NCBI GenBank assembly: GCA_937901455.1
Contig: CALDIA010000069.1
Coordinates: 1-38,450 of the forward strand
Direction: 5' to 3'
From: an uncultured Bacteroidales bacterium
Lineage (GTDB): Bacteria; Bacteroidota; Bacteroidia; Bacteroidales; WCHB1-69
DNA: 38,450 nucleotides
Made by a program: the position numbers and the translations under genes. Below are positions 18,279 to 26,365 of this stretch, in pieces (positions within the stretch are counted from its first letter, which is position 1; each line of letters starts with the position of its first letter). The notes beneath the pieces are model-generated. The model worked only from the letters and a program-made list of their open reading frames with translations. It was not told where the DNA came from and ran no database searches.

Positions 18279-18479
18279 TTATTTATTTTCGTTTAATTCA
18301 CGTTGACGCAACTCAGTGTTCAATCTGGCGATAGTTCTGCGCTGATCTCTGATTGAATGGGGATTTTCCAATGGAGAAATGGCGTGATTGAGTCTCATTT
18401 TTACCAAGTTCTCTTTTTCAACGGCGAGTCTTTCTTTCACTTCAGCCGTGGTAAGTTCTCTAATAACTGACTGTTTCAT
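18279..18479 (-). CDS. rpmC: 50S ribosomal protein uL29
   Basis: The 66-residue helical protein lies at the polypeptide exit tunnel, where signal recognition particle and trigger factor dock. It has ELTTAEVKERLAVEKENLVK and the signature ENPHSIRDQRRTIARLNTEL. It lies 5 bases after rplP and 18 before rpsQ. Confidence 0.97.
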   Translation of the reverse strand: MKQSVIRELTTAEVKERLAVEKENLVKMRLNHAISPLENPHSIRDQRRTIARLNTELRQRELNENK

Positions 18480-18484
18480 AACGC

Positions 18485-18910
18485 TTATATTTCTGCTGAA
18501 TAATCTCTTCTAATGATAAACTTGGTGTGTACTGGCAACTTCTGAGCACCTAAGCGCATAGCTTCGCGAGCCACTTCCAATGGGATGCCGTCAGCCTCGA
18601 AGAGGATGCGGCCGGGGCTCACGCGTGCTGCCCAAGACTCGGGAGTACCTTTACCTTTACCCATACGAACACCCAAGCCCTTGGCGGTCACGGGACGATC
18701 GGGGAAAATGCGAATCCAAAGCTGGCCTTCACGCTTCATCTCACGGGTGATAGCCTGACGGGCTGCTTCTATTTGGCGGGCGCTGATCCAACACTGATCA
18801 AGCGTCTTGAGGGCGAATGAACCGAACGAAATCTCGGCACCACGTTTGGTGATGGATTTCATTCTGCCCTTCTGTGGCCTTCTGTATCTGGTTTTTTTCG
18901 GTTGTAACAT
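18485..18910 (-). CDS. rplP: 50S ribosomal protein uL16
   Basis: The 141-residue protein stabilises A-site tRNA and organises the peptidyl-transferase region. The N-terminus is MLQPKKTRYRRPQKGRM; the central signature WIRIFPDRPVTAKGLGVRMG is followed by GKGTPESWAARVSPGRILFE. The conserved Arg in the GVRMGKGKG loop is present. A 60-base AT-rich gap separates it from rpsC. Confidence 0.98.
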   Translation of the reverse strand: MLQPKKTRYRRPQKGRMKSITKRGAEISFGSFALKTLDQCWISARQIEAARQAITREMKREGQLWIRIFPDRPVTAKGLGVRMGKGKGTPESWAARVSPGRILFEADGIPLEVAREAMRLGAQKLPVHTKFIIRRDYSAEI

Positions 18911-18970
18911 TGCTTTTAATGTTTAATTATTTACTTACTTATTTTATAACCGGCATCTTGGCGTCGGTGT

Positions 18971-19720
18971 TTAGTTATTATTGTTTCTGTTATTGCGAGG
19001 AGCGTTGCCGCCTTTGCGGTTTCCGCCTCTGTACATCCTTCTCTGAGGAGCCTTGGAGTCCTTGCCTGCATCTTGGATGGCAAACAAGTCGCGCTTGCCG
19101 TACACAATCTCGCGGCAGATCCAAACCTTGATGCCAATGCATCCGTAGGTGGTGTGTGCCTCCACCAGGGCATAGTCGATGTCAGCTCTCAAAGTGTGCA
19201 AAGGAATGCGGCCCTCTTTGAAGTGCTCGGCACGTGCCATTTCAGCACCGCCCAAACGACCGGAAGCCGTAACCTTGATACCTTGAGCCTGCGCTCTCAT
19301 AGTGGAGCTGATGGCTGTCTTAATCGCTTTCTTATATGCTACACGCCCCTCAATCTGGCGGGCAATGTTCTGTGCCACTAACTGCGCATCCAAGTCGGGA
19401 CGCTTCACCTCTACGATGTTAATCTGAATCTCCTTGCCAGTGAGCACTTTCAATTCCTCTCTCAATTTGTCCACCTCTGAACCCTTCTGGCCAATAATGA
19501 GGCCCGGGCGTGCAGTACTGATAGTCACAGTGACTACCTTCAATGTTCTTTCAATGTAGATTTTCGATATACCGGCTTTGGAGAACTTCGCGTTCAGATA
19601 CTTTCTAATTTTGTCATCCTCGACAATCTTGCTGGCGAAATTTTTGCCGCCATACCAATTAGAATCCCAGCCTCTGACAATACCAAGGCGTATGCCTACC
19701 GGATTTACTTTCTGACCCAT
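18971..19720 (-). CDS. rpsC: 30S ribosomal protein uS3 with Asn-rich tail
   Basis: The 249-residue protein lines the mRNA entry tunnel and contributes to mRNA unwinding. It has MGQKVNPVGIRLGIVRGWDS, a KH domain with RPGLIIGQKGSEVDKLREEL, and the C-terminal signature GRLGGAEMARAEHFKEGRIP. After GKRDLFAIQD the protein ends in a Gly/Arg/Asn-rich tail of about 30 residues closing with NNRNNNN, beyond the conserved fold. The gene starts 6 bases after the rplV stop. Confidence 0.98.
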   Translation of the reverse strand: MGQKVNPVGIRLGIVRGWDSNWYGGKNFASKIVEDDKIRKYLNAKFSKAGISKIYIERTLKVVTVTISTARPGLIIGQKGSEVDKLREELKVLTGKEIQINIVEVKRPDLDAQLVAQNIARQIEGRVAYKKAIKTAISSTMRAQAQGIKVTASGRLGGAEMARAEHFKEGRIPLHTLRADIDYALVEAHTTYGCIGIKVWICREIVYGKRDLFAIQDAGKDSKAPQRRMYRGGNRKGGNAPRNNRNNNN

Positions 19721-19726
19721 ACTAAA

Positions 19727-20161
19727 TTAATTTTGCGTTTCTTCTATATTATTATTGTTATTTTCCGTATTTCTGTCGGCAATCACCAACGTGATGTGGT
19801 TGGAACGTTTACGAATACGGTTGGCGCGGCCCTGAGGAGCTGTACGGATACGCTTCAACATACGGCCACCATCCACCATAATCGTCTTGATGTACAAGTC
19901 GGCGTCCTCTAAACGGGCACCTTCGTTCTTAACCTGCCAGTTGGCAACGGCAGACTTCAATAACTTAAGCAGTTTCTCTGCAGATTCCCTACGACTGTAT
20001 TTCAATACACTCATAGCATAATCCACATTCTTTCCACGAATCACGTTCGCCATGATTCTCGTCTTGCGCGGTGAGGTCGGATTATCAACTAATCGAGCCA
20101 TGTACACCGTTTTGTTAGCTTCTTTACGCGCATTTGCGGCTAATTTCTTGTTTGCACTCAT
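19727..20161 (-). CDS. rplV: 50S ribosomal protein uL22 with Asn-rich tail; first gene of the operon
   Basis: The 144-residue protein lines the exit tunnel with its long beta hairpin. It has NPTSPRKTRIMANVIRGKNV, ANWQVKNEGARLEDADLYI and RIRTAPQGRANRIRKRSNH, the last being the hairpin signature. The extra C-terminus ends NTENNNNNIEETQN, an Asn-rich tail. In the canonical S10 order rpsS lies just upstream; here a promoter and a non-coding gap precede the gene instead, so rplV heads the transcript. Confidence 0.98.
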   Translation of the reverse strand: MSANKKLAANARKEANKTVYMARLVDNPTSPRKTRIMANVIRGKNVDYAMSVLKYSRRESAEKLLKLLKSAVANWQVKNEGARLEDADLYIKTIMVDGGRMLKRIRTAPQGRANRIRKRSNHITLVIADRNTENNNNNIEETQN

Positions 20162-20226
20162 TTTTTTATTGTACTTTATTTTACTTTATTTGCTTTAAAA
20201 TCAGTGGGTTATACAACACCCTCCCT

Positions 20227-20248
20227 TTGATAATCCATTTATTATCAA
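20227..20248 (-). promoter_or_regulatory. Hairpin at the 5' end of the rplV operon leader
   Basis: An 8-bp perfect inverted repeat, TTGATAAT (20227-20234) and ATTATCAA (20241-20248), has a 6-nt loop. It lies immediately after the promoter, so the transcript would begin with or just before this stem. It could affect mRNA stability or be an operator for a DNA-binding protein; neither is shown. Confidence 0.5.
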
Positions 20249-20256
20249 ATTGGCGG

Positions 20257-20282
20257 CAAAAGTAATATTTTTTTTTATACAA
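20257..20282 (-). promoter_or_regulatory. Promoter of the rplV-rpsE ribosomal operon
   Basis: On the minus strand TTG (20282-20280), 15 nt, then TACTTTTG (20264-20257). The start codon is about 95 nt downstream. Confidence 0.6.
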
Positions 20283-20477
20283 TCCACTGTTTATAAATAT
20301 TTTTTTTTAAGGTCGTTATGGGTACAACTGACTCACACCGCCCGCACCTGCCCCGTTAGCGATTAGATATTGGCTATTAGTTATTTAGAAAAAATGTCAA
20401 CGAAGAGCTACCCGCTAACGGCCAGAGACCTACAGTCAACAGTTACTGGCATATGGTTAATGGCCAATATCCAATGT

Positions 20478-21410
20478 TTATCGCAACTGCCACTCGGCAA
20501 GCGACATATCCTCATCCTCCACAATAGAGACGTAGTTCAGATAACGGCTGGCGGAGATAGTGCCTTCTTCCACTGCCTCTCGCACTTTGCAACCTGGCTC
20601 GTGCACATGCAGGCAGTTGTTAAATCGACATTGGTTCTGGAAGGCCCTCAGCTCGGGGAAGTAGTCGCGAACCTCCTCTTTAGTATATCGGATAAGGCCG
20701 AACTCCTTGATGCCGGGCGTGTCCATCAGGTAACCGGCGGCAAAGGGAAACATTTCCGCATAGGTCGTGGTGTGGCGCCCTTTCAGATGTTGCTTGGAGA
20801 TCTCCCCCACCCTGAGTTGCAATGATGGGTCAATGCTGTTTACCAGCGCCGACTTGCCCGTGCCGGAATGTCCGCTGAAAAGAGCCACCTTGCCCTCTAA
20901 GCGCTGTTTCAGTTCCTCTATGCCTTCGCCACTCACCACCGAGGTGCATAAAGTAGCATAGCCCACCTGCTCGTACAGGTCACGCCAAGCCGACACCTCC
21001 TCCTTTTCCGCCTCATCGTACAGGTCCATCTTATTGAAGACGAGACACACTGGAATCCGAAACCCTTCCGCAGCAACCAAGAAACGATCCACAAACCCCA
21101 GCGAGGTGCGAGGTTCTTTCAAGGTGACCACGAGGAATACAACATCTATATTGGCGGCAATCAGGTGCGAAATCTTTGACAAGTTGGTGGACTTGCGTTC
21201 GATATAATTTCGGCGCGGCGCAATCTGAGTAATCGTACCGCTACCGTCAGCTTCCGTCTCGAAGGTGACCACATCACCCACCACCACGGGGTTCGTGTAC
21301 TTGATGCCCTTTGTGCGAAACTTCCCCCGGATGCGGCAGGCGTGCAATTGTCCCTCCGCATCGCGCACATCGTACCAGCTACCCGTTGACTTAACGACTA
21401 TACCTTCCAT
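20478..21410 (-). CDS. rsgA: Ribosome small-subunit-dependent GTPase RsgA
   Basis: The 310-residue circularly permuted GTPase checks late 30S assembly. An OB-fold occupies about 1-70. The permuted motif order is visible: G4 NKMD (126-129) precedes the P-loop GHSGTGKS (180-187) and G3 DTPG (230-233). The C-terminal zinc site is C261-x4-C266-x-H268-x5-C274, as in the family. The gene overlaps the end of dxr by 13 bases, so its start is probably translationally coupled. It is the last gene of the dut-rsgA string; no clear terminator was seen after it. Confidence 0.97.
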   Translation of the reverse strand: MEGIVVKSTGSWYDVRDAEGQLHACRIRGKFRTKGIKYTNPVVVGDVVTFETEADGSGTITQIAPRRNYIERKSTNLSKISHLIAANIDVVFLVVTLKEPRTSLGFVDRFLVAAEGFRIPVCLVFNKMDLYDEAEKEEVSAWRDLYEQVGYATLCTSVVSGEGIEELKQRLEGKVALFSGHSGTGKSALVNSIDPSLQLRVGEISKQHLKGRHTTTYAEMFPFAAGYLMDTPGIKEFGLIRYTKEEVRDYFPELRAFQNQCRFNNCLHVHEPGCKVREAVEEGTISASRYLNYVSIVEDEDMSLAEWQLR

Positions 21411-22576
21411 TTGTTCGTATCATGGGATAGATAGGCACGCACCTCATGGTCAACTTGCAGGTAGTCGTCCACACTTATCGGGTGGGAATATGGAATAGTG
21501 TCCACCGCATGTTGAATGATGTCTGGAATCTGCAGGAATGAAATCTTTCCTTGCAGAAACCAGGCCACGGCCACCTCATTGGCGGCATTCATAACACACG
21601 GACGGTTTCCGCCCTGTCGTGAGCATTCGTACGCGATGTCCAGACACGGGAATGCCTCCCTGTCGGGTTGTTCGAAGGTAAGGCTCGGATAGTCGGCAAA
21701 TGAGAGTCGGGGTTCGGGACTGGTTTGCCGTATGGGATATGTCAGCGCATATTGGATGGGCAGCATCATCGAAGGAAGTCCCAGCTGCGCCTTTACGGAG
21801 CCGTCGGCGAACTGCACCATAGAGTGAATCACTGACTGAGGATGCACTACCACCTCAATTTTTTCAAGGGGCACATTAAAGAGCCACTTGGCCTCTATCA
21901 CTTCCAAGCCTTTGTTCATCAGCGTGGCGCTGTCGATGGTAATTTTGGGGCCCATGTTCCAATTGGGGTGTTGCAGCGCTTGTGCCACTGTGACTTGTCC
22001 GAGGGCTTGCCGGCTTTCACCTCTGAAGGGGCCTCCGGAGGCTGTGATGATGAGTTTCTCTATCTCGCTAAAATGTTCACCGGCCAGGCACTGGAATATA
22101 GCAGAATGTTCCGAATCCACGGGCAGTATGGGCACGCGGTTTTCCTGAGCTTTCTGCATCATGAGTTCGCCTGCCACCACCAGGGTCTCCTTATTGGCCA
22201 GTGCTATCTGTTTGCCAGATTCTATGGCATGCCATATCGGGCGCAGGCCGGCCACGCCCACAATGCAGGAGAGCACCATATCCACGCACTCCATCTCGCA
22301 AACATCGCACAGCGACTGTTCCCCGCAGAACACTTTCACGTCTTCGTTCTGAAGAGCCTCTTTCACCTGGCGCCAAGCCTCCTCCTGAACCACGACTACC
22401 ACATTGGGCTTAAAGGTGCGCGCCTGCTGGATAAGCAGGTCCGCACTGGAATGGGCGGCTATCACCTCCAACTGCAAGATGTCGGGGTGGCGTGCAATCA
22501 CCTCTAACGATTGTACACCCATGGAACCTGTGGATCCTAACAGGGCTATGCGTCTTTTATGATCGGTATTGTTCAT
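21398..22576 (-). CDS. dxr: 1-deoxy-D-xylulose 5-phosphate reductoisomerase
   Basis: The 392-residue cytosolic enzyme converts DXP to MEP with NADPH, the committed step of the MEP isoprenoid pathway. The nucleotide-binding GSTGSMG is at 14-20, ANKETLV at 127-133, the metal-binding DSEHSAI at 154-160 and SGGPFR at 180-185. MNKGLEVIEAKWLF and HPQSVIHSMV follow. Length is normal. Its ATG overlaps the adk stop in a TAATG, and its end overlaps rsgA by 13 bases. The rseP gene that often follows dxr in Bacteroidota is not here. Confidence 0.98.
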   Translation of the reverse strand: MNNTDHKRRIALLGSTGSMGVQSLEVIARHPDILQLEVIAAHSSADLLIQQARTFKPNVVVVVQEEAWRQVKEALQNEDVKVFCGEQSLCDVCEMECVDMVLSCIVGVAGLRPIWHAIESGKQIALANKETLVVAGELMMQKAQENRVPILPVDSEHSAIFQCLAGEHFSEIEKLIITASGGPFRGESRQALGQVTVAQALQHPNWNMGPKITIDSATLMNKGLEVIEAKWLFNVPLEKIEVVVHPQSVIHSMVQFADGSVKAQLGLPSMMLPIQYALTYPIRQTSPEPRLSFADYPSLTFEQPDREAFPCLDIAYECSRQGGNRPCVMNAANEVAVAWFLQGKISFLQIPDIIQHAVDTIPYSHPISVDDYLQVDHEVRAYLSHDTNKWKV

Positions 22577-23145
22577 TATGCGTTTTTATCGATTGCTTTG
22601 CAGAGACTGACAAAGACCTCATCAATTTGTTGCATACCGTCAACGCGGACCAACTTGCCTTGTGCTTGATAGTAGTCCACCAACGGCATGGTCTGGTCGA
22701 AGAAGTTCTGCACGCGCACCTTGATAGCCTCGGGGGTGTCGTCGGCGCGGTTCTCCAGTTGAGCACGCTTCAGGATGCGGCGTTCCACCTCTTCCATGTC
22801 CACATGCAAGTACAATACCATATCTACCTCCATAGCGCCGAACATAGTCTTGTCGTCCAGCATCTCGGCCTGGGGAATAGTGCGAGGCACGCCGTCAAAG
22901 ATGAAACCCTTGCTGTCGGGGTGGCTCTCTATATGGTTGCGCAACATACCCATGGTGATGTCGTCAGGGCAGAGGTCCCCTCTGTTGATAATCTCCTTGG
23001 CCTTCAAGCCTAATGGGGTGTTATGCGACATCTCATAGCGGAACAAATCGCCCGTGGAGACGTGGTCAAAACCATATTTTTCAGTCAGGAGTTTAGCTTG
23101 TGTGCCTTTGCCGCTACCGGGGGCACCGAAAAGAATAATATTCAT
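22576..23145 (-). CDS. adk: Adenylate kinase, short form
   Basis: The 189-residue enzyme interconverts ATP + AMP and 2 ADP. The P-loop GAPGSGKGT is at 7-15, followed by STGDLFR (AMP site) and the short LID without zinc-binding cysteines. The usual DGFPRT is replaced by DGVPRT, with Val at position 86. ENRADDTPEAIKVRV carries the conserved Arg and Asp residues. It is coupled to dxr by a TAATG overlap and follows hpt by 57 bases; this purine pairing is common in Bacteroidota. Confidence 0.97.
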   Translation of the reverse strand: MNIILFGAPGSGKGTQAKLLTEKYGFDHVSTGDLFRYEMSHNTPLGLKAKEIINRGDLCPDDITMGMLRNHIESHPDSKGFIFDGVPRTIPQAEMLDDKTMFGAMEVDMVLYLHVDMEEVERRILKRAQLENRADDTPEAIKVRVQNFFDQTMPLVDYYQAQGKLVRVDGMQQIDEVFVSLCKAIDKNA

Positions 23146-23202
23146 TGCTGCTTTTTTTTTATGGGGTACAATAATATAATATATGTGTTAGCGTATGATG
23201 TT

Positions 23203-23742
23203 TCAGTCGATCTTCAGTTGATAAATATCGCGCAGCTGCCGACCATATCCGTCATAGTCGAGTCCTCTGCCTACCACGAACTTGTTAGGGATAGAAAATC
23301 CCACATAATGCACAGGCAGGTCGAGTTTATAGGCATCGGGTTTGAGGGTCATGGTTGCGATACGGAGGTCGCTCACCCCGGCCTCTTGCAGCATATCCCA
23401 GAGATACTTGTAGGTGCGTCCTGTATCCACAATATCTTCCACAATAAGAACTCTCCGCCCGCGCACATCATCGGTGAGGCCAATCAGGTTCTTAATATGG
23501 TTGGTAGATTCGGTACCTTGATAGGAAGAAACTTTCACGCAAGTAATCTGAGCGCTGATAGTAAGCTCCTTGAGTAGGTCCACGGCAAAGACAATAGCCC
23601 CGTTGAGGGTGATCAGAATCAACGGAGGCTCGTCTTGGTAGTCGTGGTTTATTTGGGCGGCGATACGATCCACCGCCGCATTTATCTCCTCATCTGGGAT
23701 ATATTTTATAAATGTCTTATCTAATATAGTGACTTCCTTCAT
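23203..23742 (-). CDS. hpt: Hypoxanthine phosphoribosyltransferase
   Basis: The 179-residue purine salvage enzyme makes IMP (and probably GMP) from the base and PRPP. The PRPP-binding loop VEDIVDTGRT is at 101-110. The base-recognition segment LKPDAYK and the C-terminal NKFVVGRGLDYDGYGRQLRD are typical of Hpt. The first loop, ITLNGAIVFAVDLL, carries the usual LNGA. It lies 6 bases after the TPR gene. Confidence 0.97.
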   Translation of the reverse strand: MKEVTILDKTFIKYIPDEEINAAVDRIAAQINHDYQDEPPLILITLNGAIVFAVDLLKELTISAQITCVKVSSYQGTESTNHIKNLIGLTDDVRGRRVLIVEDIVDTGRTYKYLWDMLQEAGVSDLRIATMTLKPDAYKLDLPVHYVGFSIPNKFVVGRGLDYDGYGRQLRDIYQLKID

Positions 23743-23748
23743 GATCTT

Positions 23749-25119
23749 CTAATTGCGATATGATGCTGCCTTGCGGGCATACGATTCAGCCGATGCTTCA
23801 TCGCCAATCTGACGGCAGGATTCTTCCAGCAGCACACAGATGTCGTGCAAATCCGTTTTATCATAGGCAAAAGAGAGGGCTTTCTTCAGCCGGTCAATAG
23901 CCTTGTCGTAGTCCTTCACGAGCATATAGGCGCTGCCCAACAGTCTGTAAGCATTGGCATTCTGGGGATAAAGTTCCAGAATTTCGTCCTCAAAAGGCAG
24001 GAGTCGGTTCCATTCGTTGATTGCGGTAAGCGCCTTGACATACGGTTGAAAGAAAGAGGCAAACAAGGATGGTTCCTTGATAAAGGCCTGTTCAAACCAA
24101 TCGGCGCTTTCTTTCATCTTATTCTGTTTCAAACAGACAGAGCCCATTATGGCATACACATCAGCTGATGGGTTTGGGCGAGCCAGTTCATAGCCAATCA
24201 GCGTTTCCGCATCTTTGGCTGACTGAGCATCAGCGAATCGGGTAAGATAGGATCCCAACATATCGCGTTTTTCCTCCCATTGTACCTTGTCGCTCTTGAA
24301 CAGAGCGGTCAGGTTGTCGAGAGCCGAAGCGCGGTCGTTATTATCCATCGCATACGAGAAGAGATACTGCAGTCTGTCGGGTTGGTCGGGATTCAGTTGG
24401 GCTGCCTTCTGGAAATAGGGCATCGCCTTATCCATCATTCCATTAGAGGAATAGATAGAAGCGGCGTTGAGATAATACTCGGCGTTATTGGGGAAAATCT
24501 TGATAAGCTGGTCGTACTCATTGGCAGCCTCCTTCACTTTGTCCATAGCAAGCCAAGCGGCCACTTTGGCTTCAGTAATTTCGGGATGATAGCCCATCAA
24601 TTGCTCCACCTTATTATAGATCCCGATAAACTTATCATACTTCTGCATGTAATAGTAGCACATAGCCAAGGAAAAAAGGTAGTATTCATTATTGGTTTTC
24701 TCCTTGCAGATTTGTTCCCAAAGTTTGGCAGCCTGGGCATACTCCTCGCTTTCCACCAACAATTGAGCCATCTCCACTTTATACCATATATTGTTTTTAT
24801 CTAACTTGGATGCCTTTTGAAGATGGTCAAGGGCAATGGTATAGTATCGTTTGTCGATGGCAATTTTTGCCAGCATATAGTGGGATGGGTCATGACTGGG
24901 GTTATCGAGCAGAATACCGTTGAAAATATTGATAGCTTGGCTTGTATTGGCAGTATAATAGGCTTTGAGGCCGTCGGTATAGGCCACGGATATTTTACGT
25001 GCACTCACAGTGGCGGCATCAGTGGCAGCCGTGGCGCGTTGTTTCTTTGTTTGGGCCTCAGCAACTGGCAGGCCGTTCATCAGGGCTATCAACAGCAGAT
25101 ATGGCAATATTTTCTTCAT
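23749..25119 (-). CDS. Exported TPR-repeat protein
   Basis: The 456-residue protein starts with a signal peptide (MKKILPYLLLIALMNGLPVA, cleaved near AEAQ). The rest consists of tetratricopeptide-type helical repeats; clear units include SHYMLAKIAIDKRYYTIALD, AEYYLNAASIYSSNGMMDKA and ANAYRLLGSAYMLVKDYDKA. It has no enzymatic motif and no lipobox. It is probably periplasmic and mediates protein contacts, as many Bacteroidales TPR proteins do. It lies 6 bases from dut and 6 from hpt, so it belongs to this housekeeping operon, though its partner is unknown. Confidence 0.9.
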   Translation of the reverse strand: MKKILPYLLLIALMNGLPVAEAQTKKQRATAATDAATVSARKISVAYTDGLKAYYTANTSQAINIFNGILLDNPSHDPSHYMLAKIAIDKRYYTIALDHLQKASKLDKNNIWYKVEMAQLLVESEEYAQAAKLWEQICKEKTNNEYYLFSLAMCYYYMQKYDKFIGIYNKVEQLMGYHPEITEAKVAAWLAMDKVKEAANEYDQLIKIFPNNAEYYLNAASIYSSNGMMDKAMPYFQKAAQLNPDQPDRLQYLFSYAMDNNDRASALDNLTALFKSDKVQWEEKRDMLGSYLTRFADAQSAKDAETLIGYELARPNPSADVYAIMGSVCLKQNKMKESADWFEQAFIKEPSLFASFFQPYVKALTAINEWNRLLPFEDEILELYPQNANAYRLLGSAYMLVKDYDKAIDRLKKALSFAYDKTDLHDICVLLEESCRQIGDEASAESYARKAASYRN

Positions 25120-25125
25120 AGTCTA

Positions 25126-25569
25126 TTATTTTCCACTGTGCCCGAAACCGCCGGCGCCTCGGTCGGTCTTGGAGAGATCCTCCACGCTGCCGACAGGTTG
25201 CCACTGTACCTGTTGATATTGGGCAATCACCATCTGCGCGATGCGGTCGCCGTGCTGGATTTGGAATGGGGTGTCAGAAAGGTTAATCAAGATAACCATA
25301 ACCTCCCCTCGATAGTCGGAATCGATGGTGCCGGGACTATTGAGCACGGTGATACCGTGCTTGATGGCGAGACCGCTGCGGGGGCGCACTTGTGCCTCGT
25401 ATCCTTCGGGCAGTTCCATGAAAAGGCCTGTCGGGATCAGTTTCCGCTCACCAGGCAGAAGGGTTACAGACTCTTTGAGGTTGGCCCGCAGGTCCATACC
25501 AGCGGCGGTGGCACTCTCATACATCGGCAACACATTGTCCGATGCGTTATAGATTTTACATGTTTGCAT
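25126..25569 (-). CDS. dut: dUTP diphosphatase
   Basis: The 147-residue enzyme hydrolyses dUTP to dUMP, keeping uracil out of DNA and feeding dTMP synthesis. The five trimeric dUTPase motifs are present: AAGMDLRANL, PRSGLAIKHG, the catalytic region NSPGTIDSDYRGEV, GDRIAQMVI and the C-terminal RGAGGFGHSGK. The open frame extends to a TTG at 25605, but the promoter -7 box at 25592-25599 lies inside that extension, so ATG 25569 (MQTCKIYN) is chosen. First gene of the operon ending in rsgA. Confidence 0.97.
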   Translation of the reverse strand: MQTCKIYNASDNVLPMYESATAAGMDLRANLKESVTLLPGERKLIPTGLFMELPEGYEAQVRPRSGLAIKHGITVLNSPGTIDSDYRGEVMVILINLSDTPFQIQHGDRIAQMVIAQYQQVQWQPVGSVEDLSKTDRGAGGFGHSGK

Positions 25570-25591
25570 AAGCCTATTGGTAATCAGGCTG

Positions 25592-25599
25592 CAAAAGTA
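25592..25599 (-). promoter_or_regulatory. Promoter -7 box of the dut-TPR-hpt-adk-dxr-rsgA operon
   Basis: TACTTTTG on the minus strand (25599-25592) fits TAnnTTTG, 22 nt before the dut ATG. It excludes the longer dut start. Confidence 0.6.
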
Positions 25600-25837
25600 C
25601 ATCAAAATTTTGGATTAGGCACACCCGATAGAAAAATTATGCCAGTATGCCGAAATTATGCCGAAATCGCATCACGGAAATTTATGGTTTCCAGTCAAAA
25701 AGAACCTCACTGAAGGATGATTCAGGAGAATTTTGGAGAGAAAAAGGAAACTTTAACATTAACTGGGCCATACCGTGATCTTTTAAGCTCTTTCTCGTCC
25801 CACTATTTTCAATTCTCAACTTTCCATCCACTTCCCC

Positions 25838-26356
25838 TTAATACAACCTGCTATGCCCATTCTTGAGTTCCTCATCCGTGGGCCACATCTGGGTGATGGT
25901 ATCCGCACTGATAGTAATAGGAATGCCATAGGGTTGTATCAATTCAGGCTTGGTGTCCTTAAGCACCTCCACTTTTGGGGGTTCATGCGTGGAAATATCA
26001 GGCGCTATTTCGTCTTTTTCGAGCCCAAAGTAGCAACTTGTAGCCACATCCGCTTCAAGCATTTTATCGGGGATCATCTGCACAGCATCCGTATCATTTG
26101 CCAACGCGTCTGTCATGGCCACCGAGGGGACTTCTGGTTCACTTGGTTGCACGGATGTATCAGCGGGTCGGTGAGCGGGTTTCAACAGGAAAAAGAGGGC
26201 CACGCTGACAGCAACGGCCACCACTGCGGACGACCATATCCAAGGCCATATCCGCCGTATGCCGGCATGACGGGCAAAACTGCGCCAGGCAGAAGGCCTA
26301 TAGGCATATTGGGCTTCTCCCATTTTATTTTTGATCTGTTGGTCAAACTCGCTCAT
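25838..26356 (-). CDS. One-TM protein, probable anti-sigma factor partner of the upstream ECF sigma
   Basis: The 172-residue protein has a cytoplasmic N-terminus of about 35 residues (FDQQIKNKMGEAQYAYRPSA, then WRSFARHAG), one membrane helix near 37-60 (SSAVVAVAVSVALFFLL) and an acidic periplasmic part rich in Pro, Asp and Glu. The short N-terminal helix ending in Pro-x-x-W is typical of small Bacteroidota anti-sigma proteins; no FecR or zinc ZAS domain is seen. It begins 9 bases after the sigma factor gene, the usual order for such pairs. The function is inferred from this position and the topology. Confidence 0.65.
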   Translation of the reverse strand: MSEFDQQIKNKMGEAQYAYRPSAWRSFARHAGIRRIWPWIWSSAVVAVAVSVALFFLLKPAHRPADTSVQPSEPEVPSVAMTDALANDTDAVQMIPDKMLEADVATSCYFGLEKDEIAPDISTHEPPKVEVLKDTKPELIQPYGIPITISADTITQMWPTDEELKNGHSRLY

Positions 26357-26365
26357 CGTAGTATC

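Larger units (their letters stand above)
20162..20477. other. Non-coding gap between rplV and rsgA: promoter, 5' hairpin and repeat relics
   Basis: These 316 bases hold the rplV promoter and a 5' leader hairpin. The rest (about 20340-20475) is non-coding and contains nested inverted repeats: CCGTTAGCG (20353-20361) with CGCTAACGG (20413-20421), and GATATTGGCTATTA-like sequence at 20367-20380 facing an inverted, imperfect copy at 20458-20473. No rpsS remnant is seen. Confidence 0.6.

Noticed and set aside
24817..25713. A 298-codon plus-strand ORF over dut and the TPR gene
   Set aside because: It covers the dUTPase motifs in antisense and crosses the dut promoter; no family features.
25606..25837. 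A gene or fossil in the gap between the anti-sigma gene and dut
   Set aside because: Only short direct repeats of TATGCCGAAAT were seen; no frame or motif stands out.
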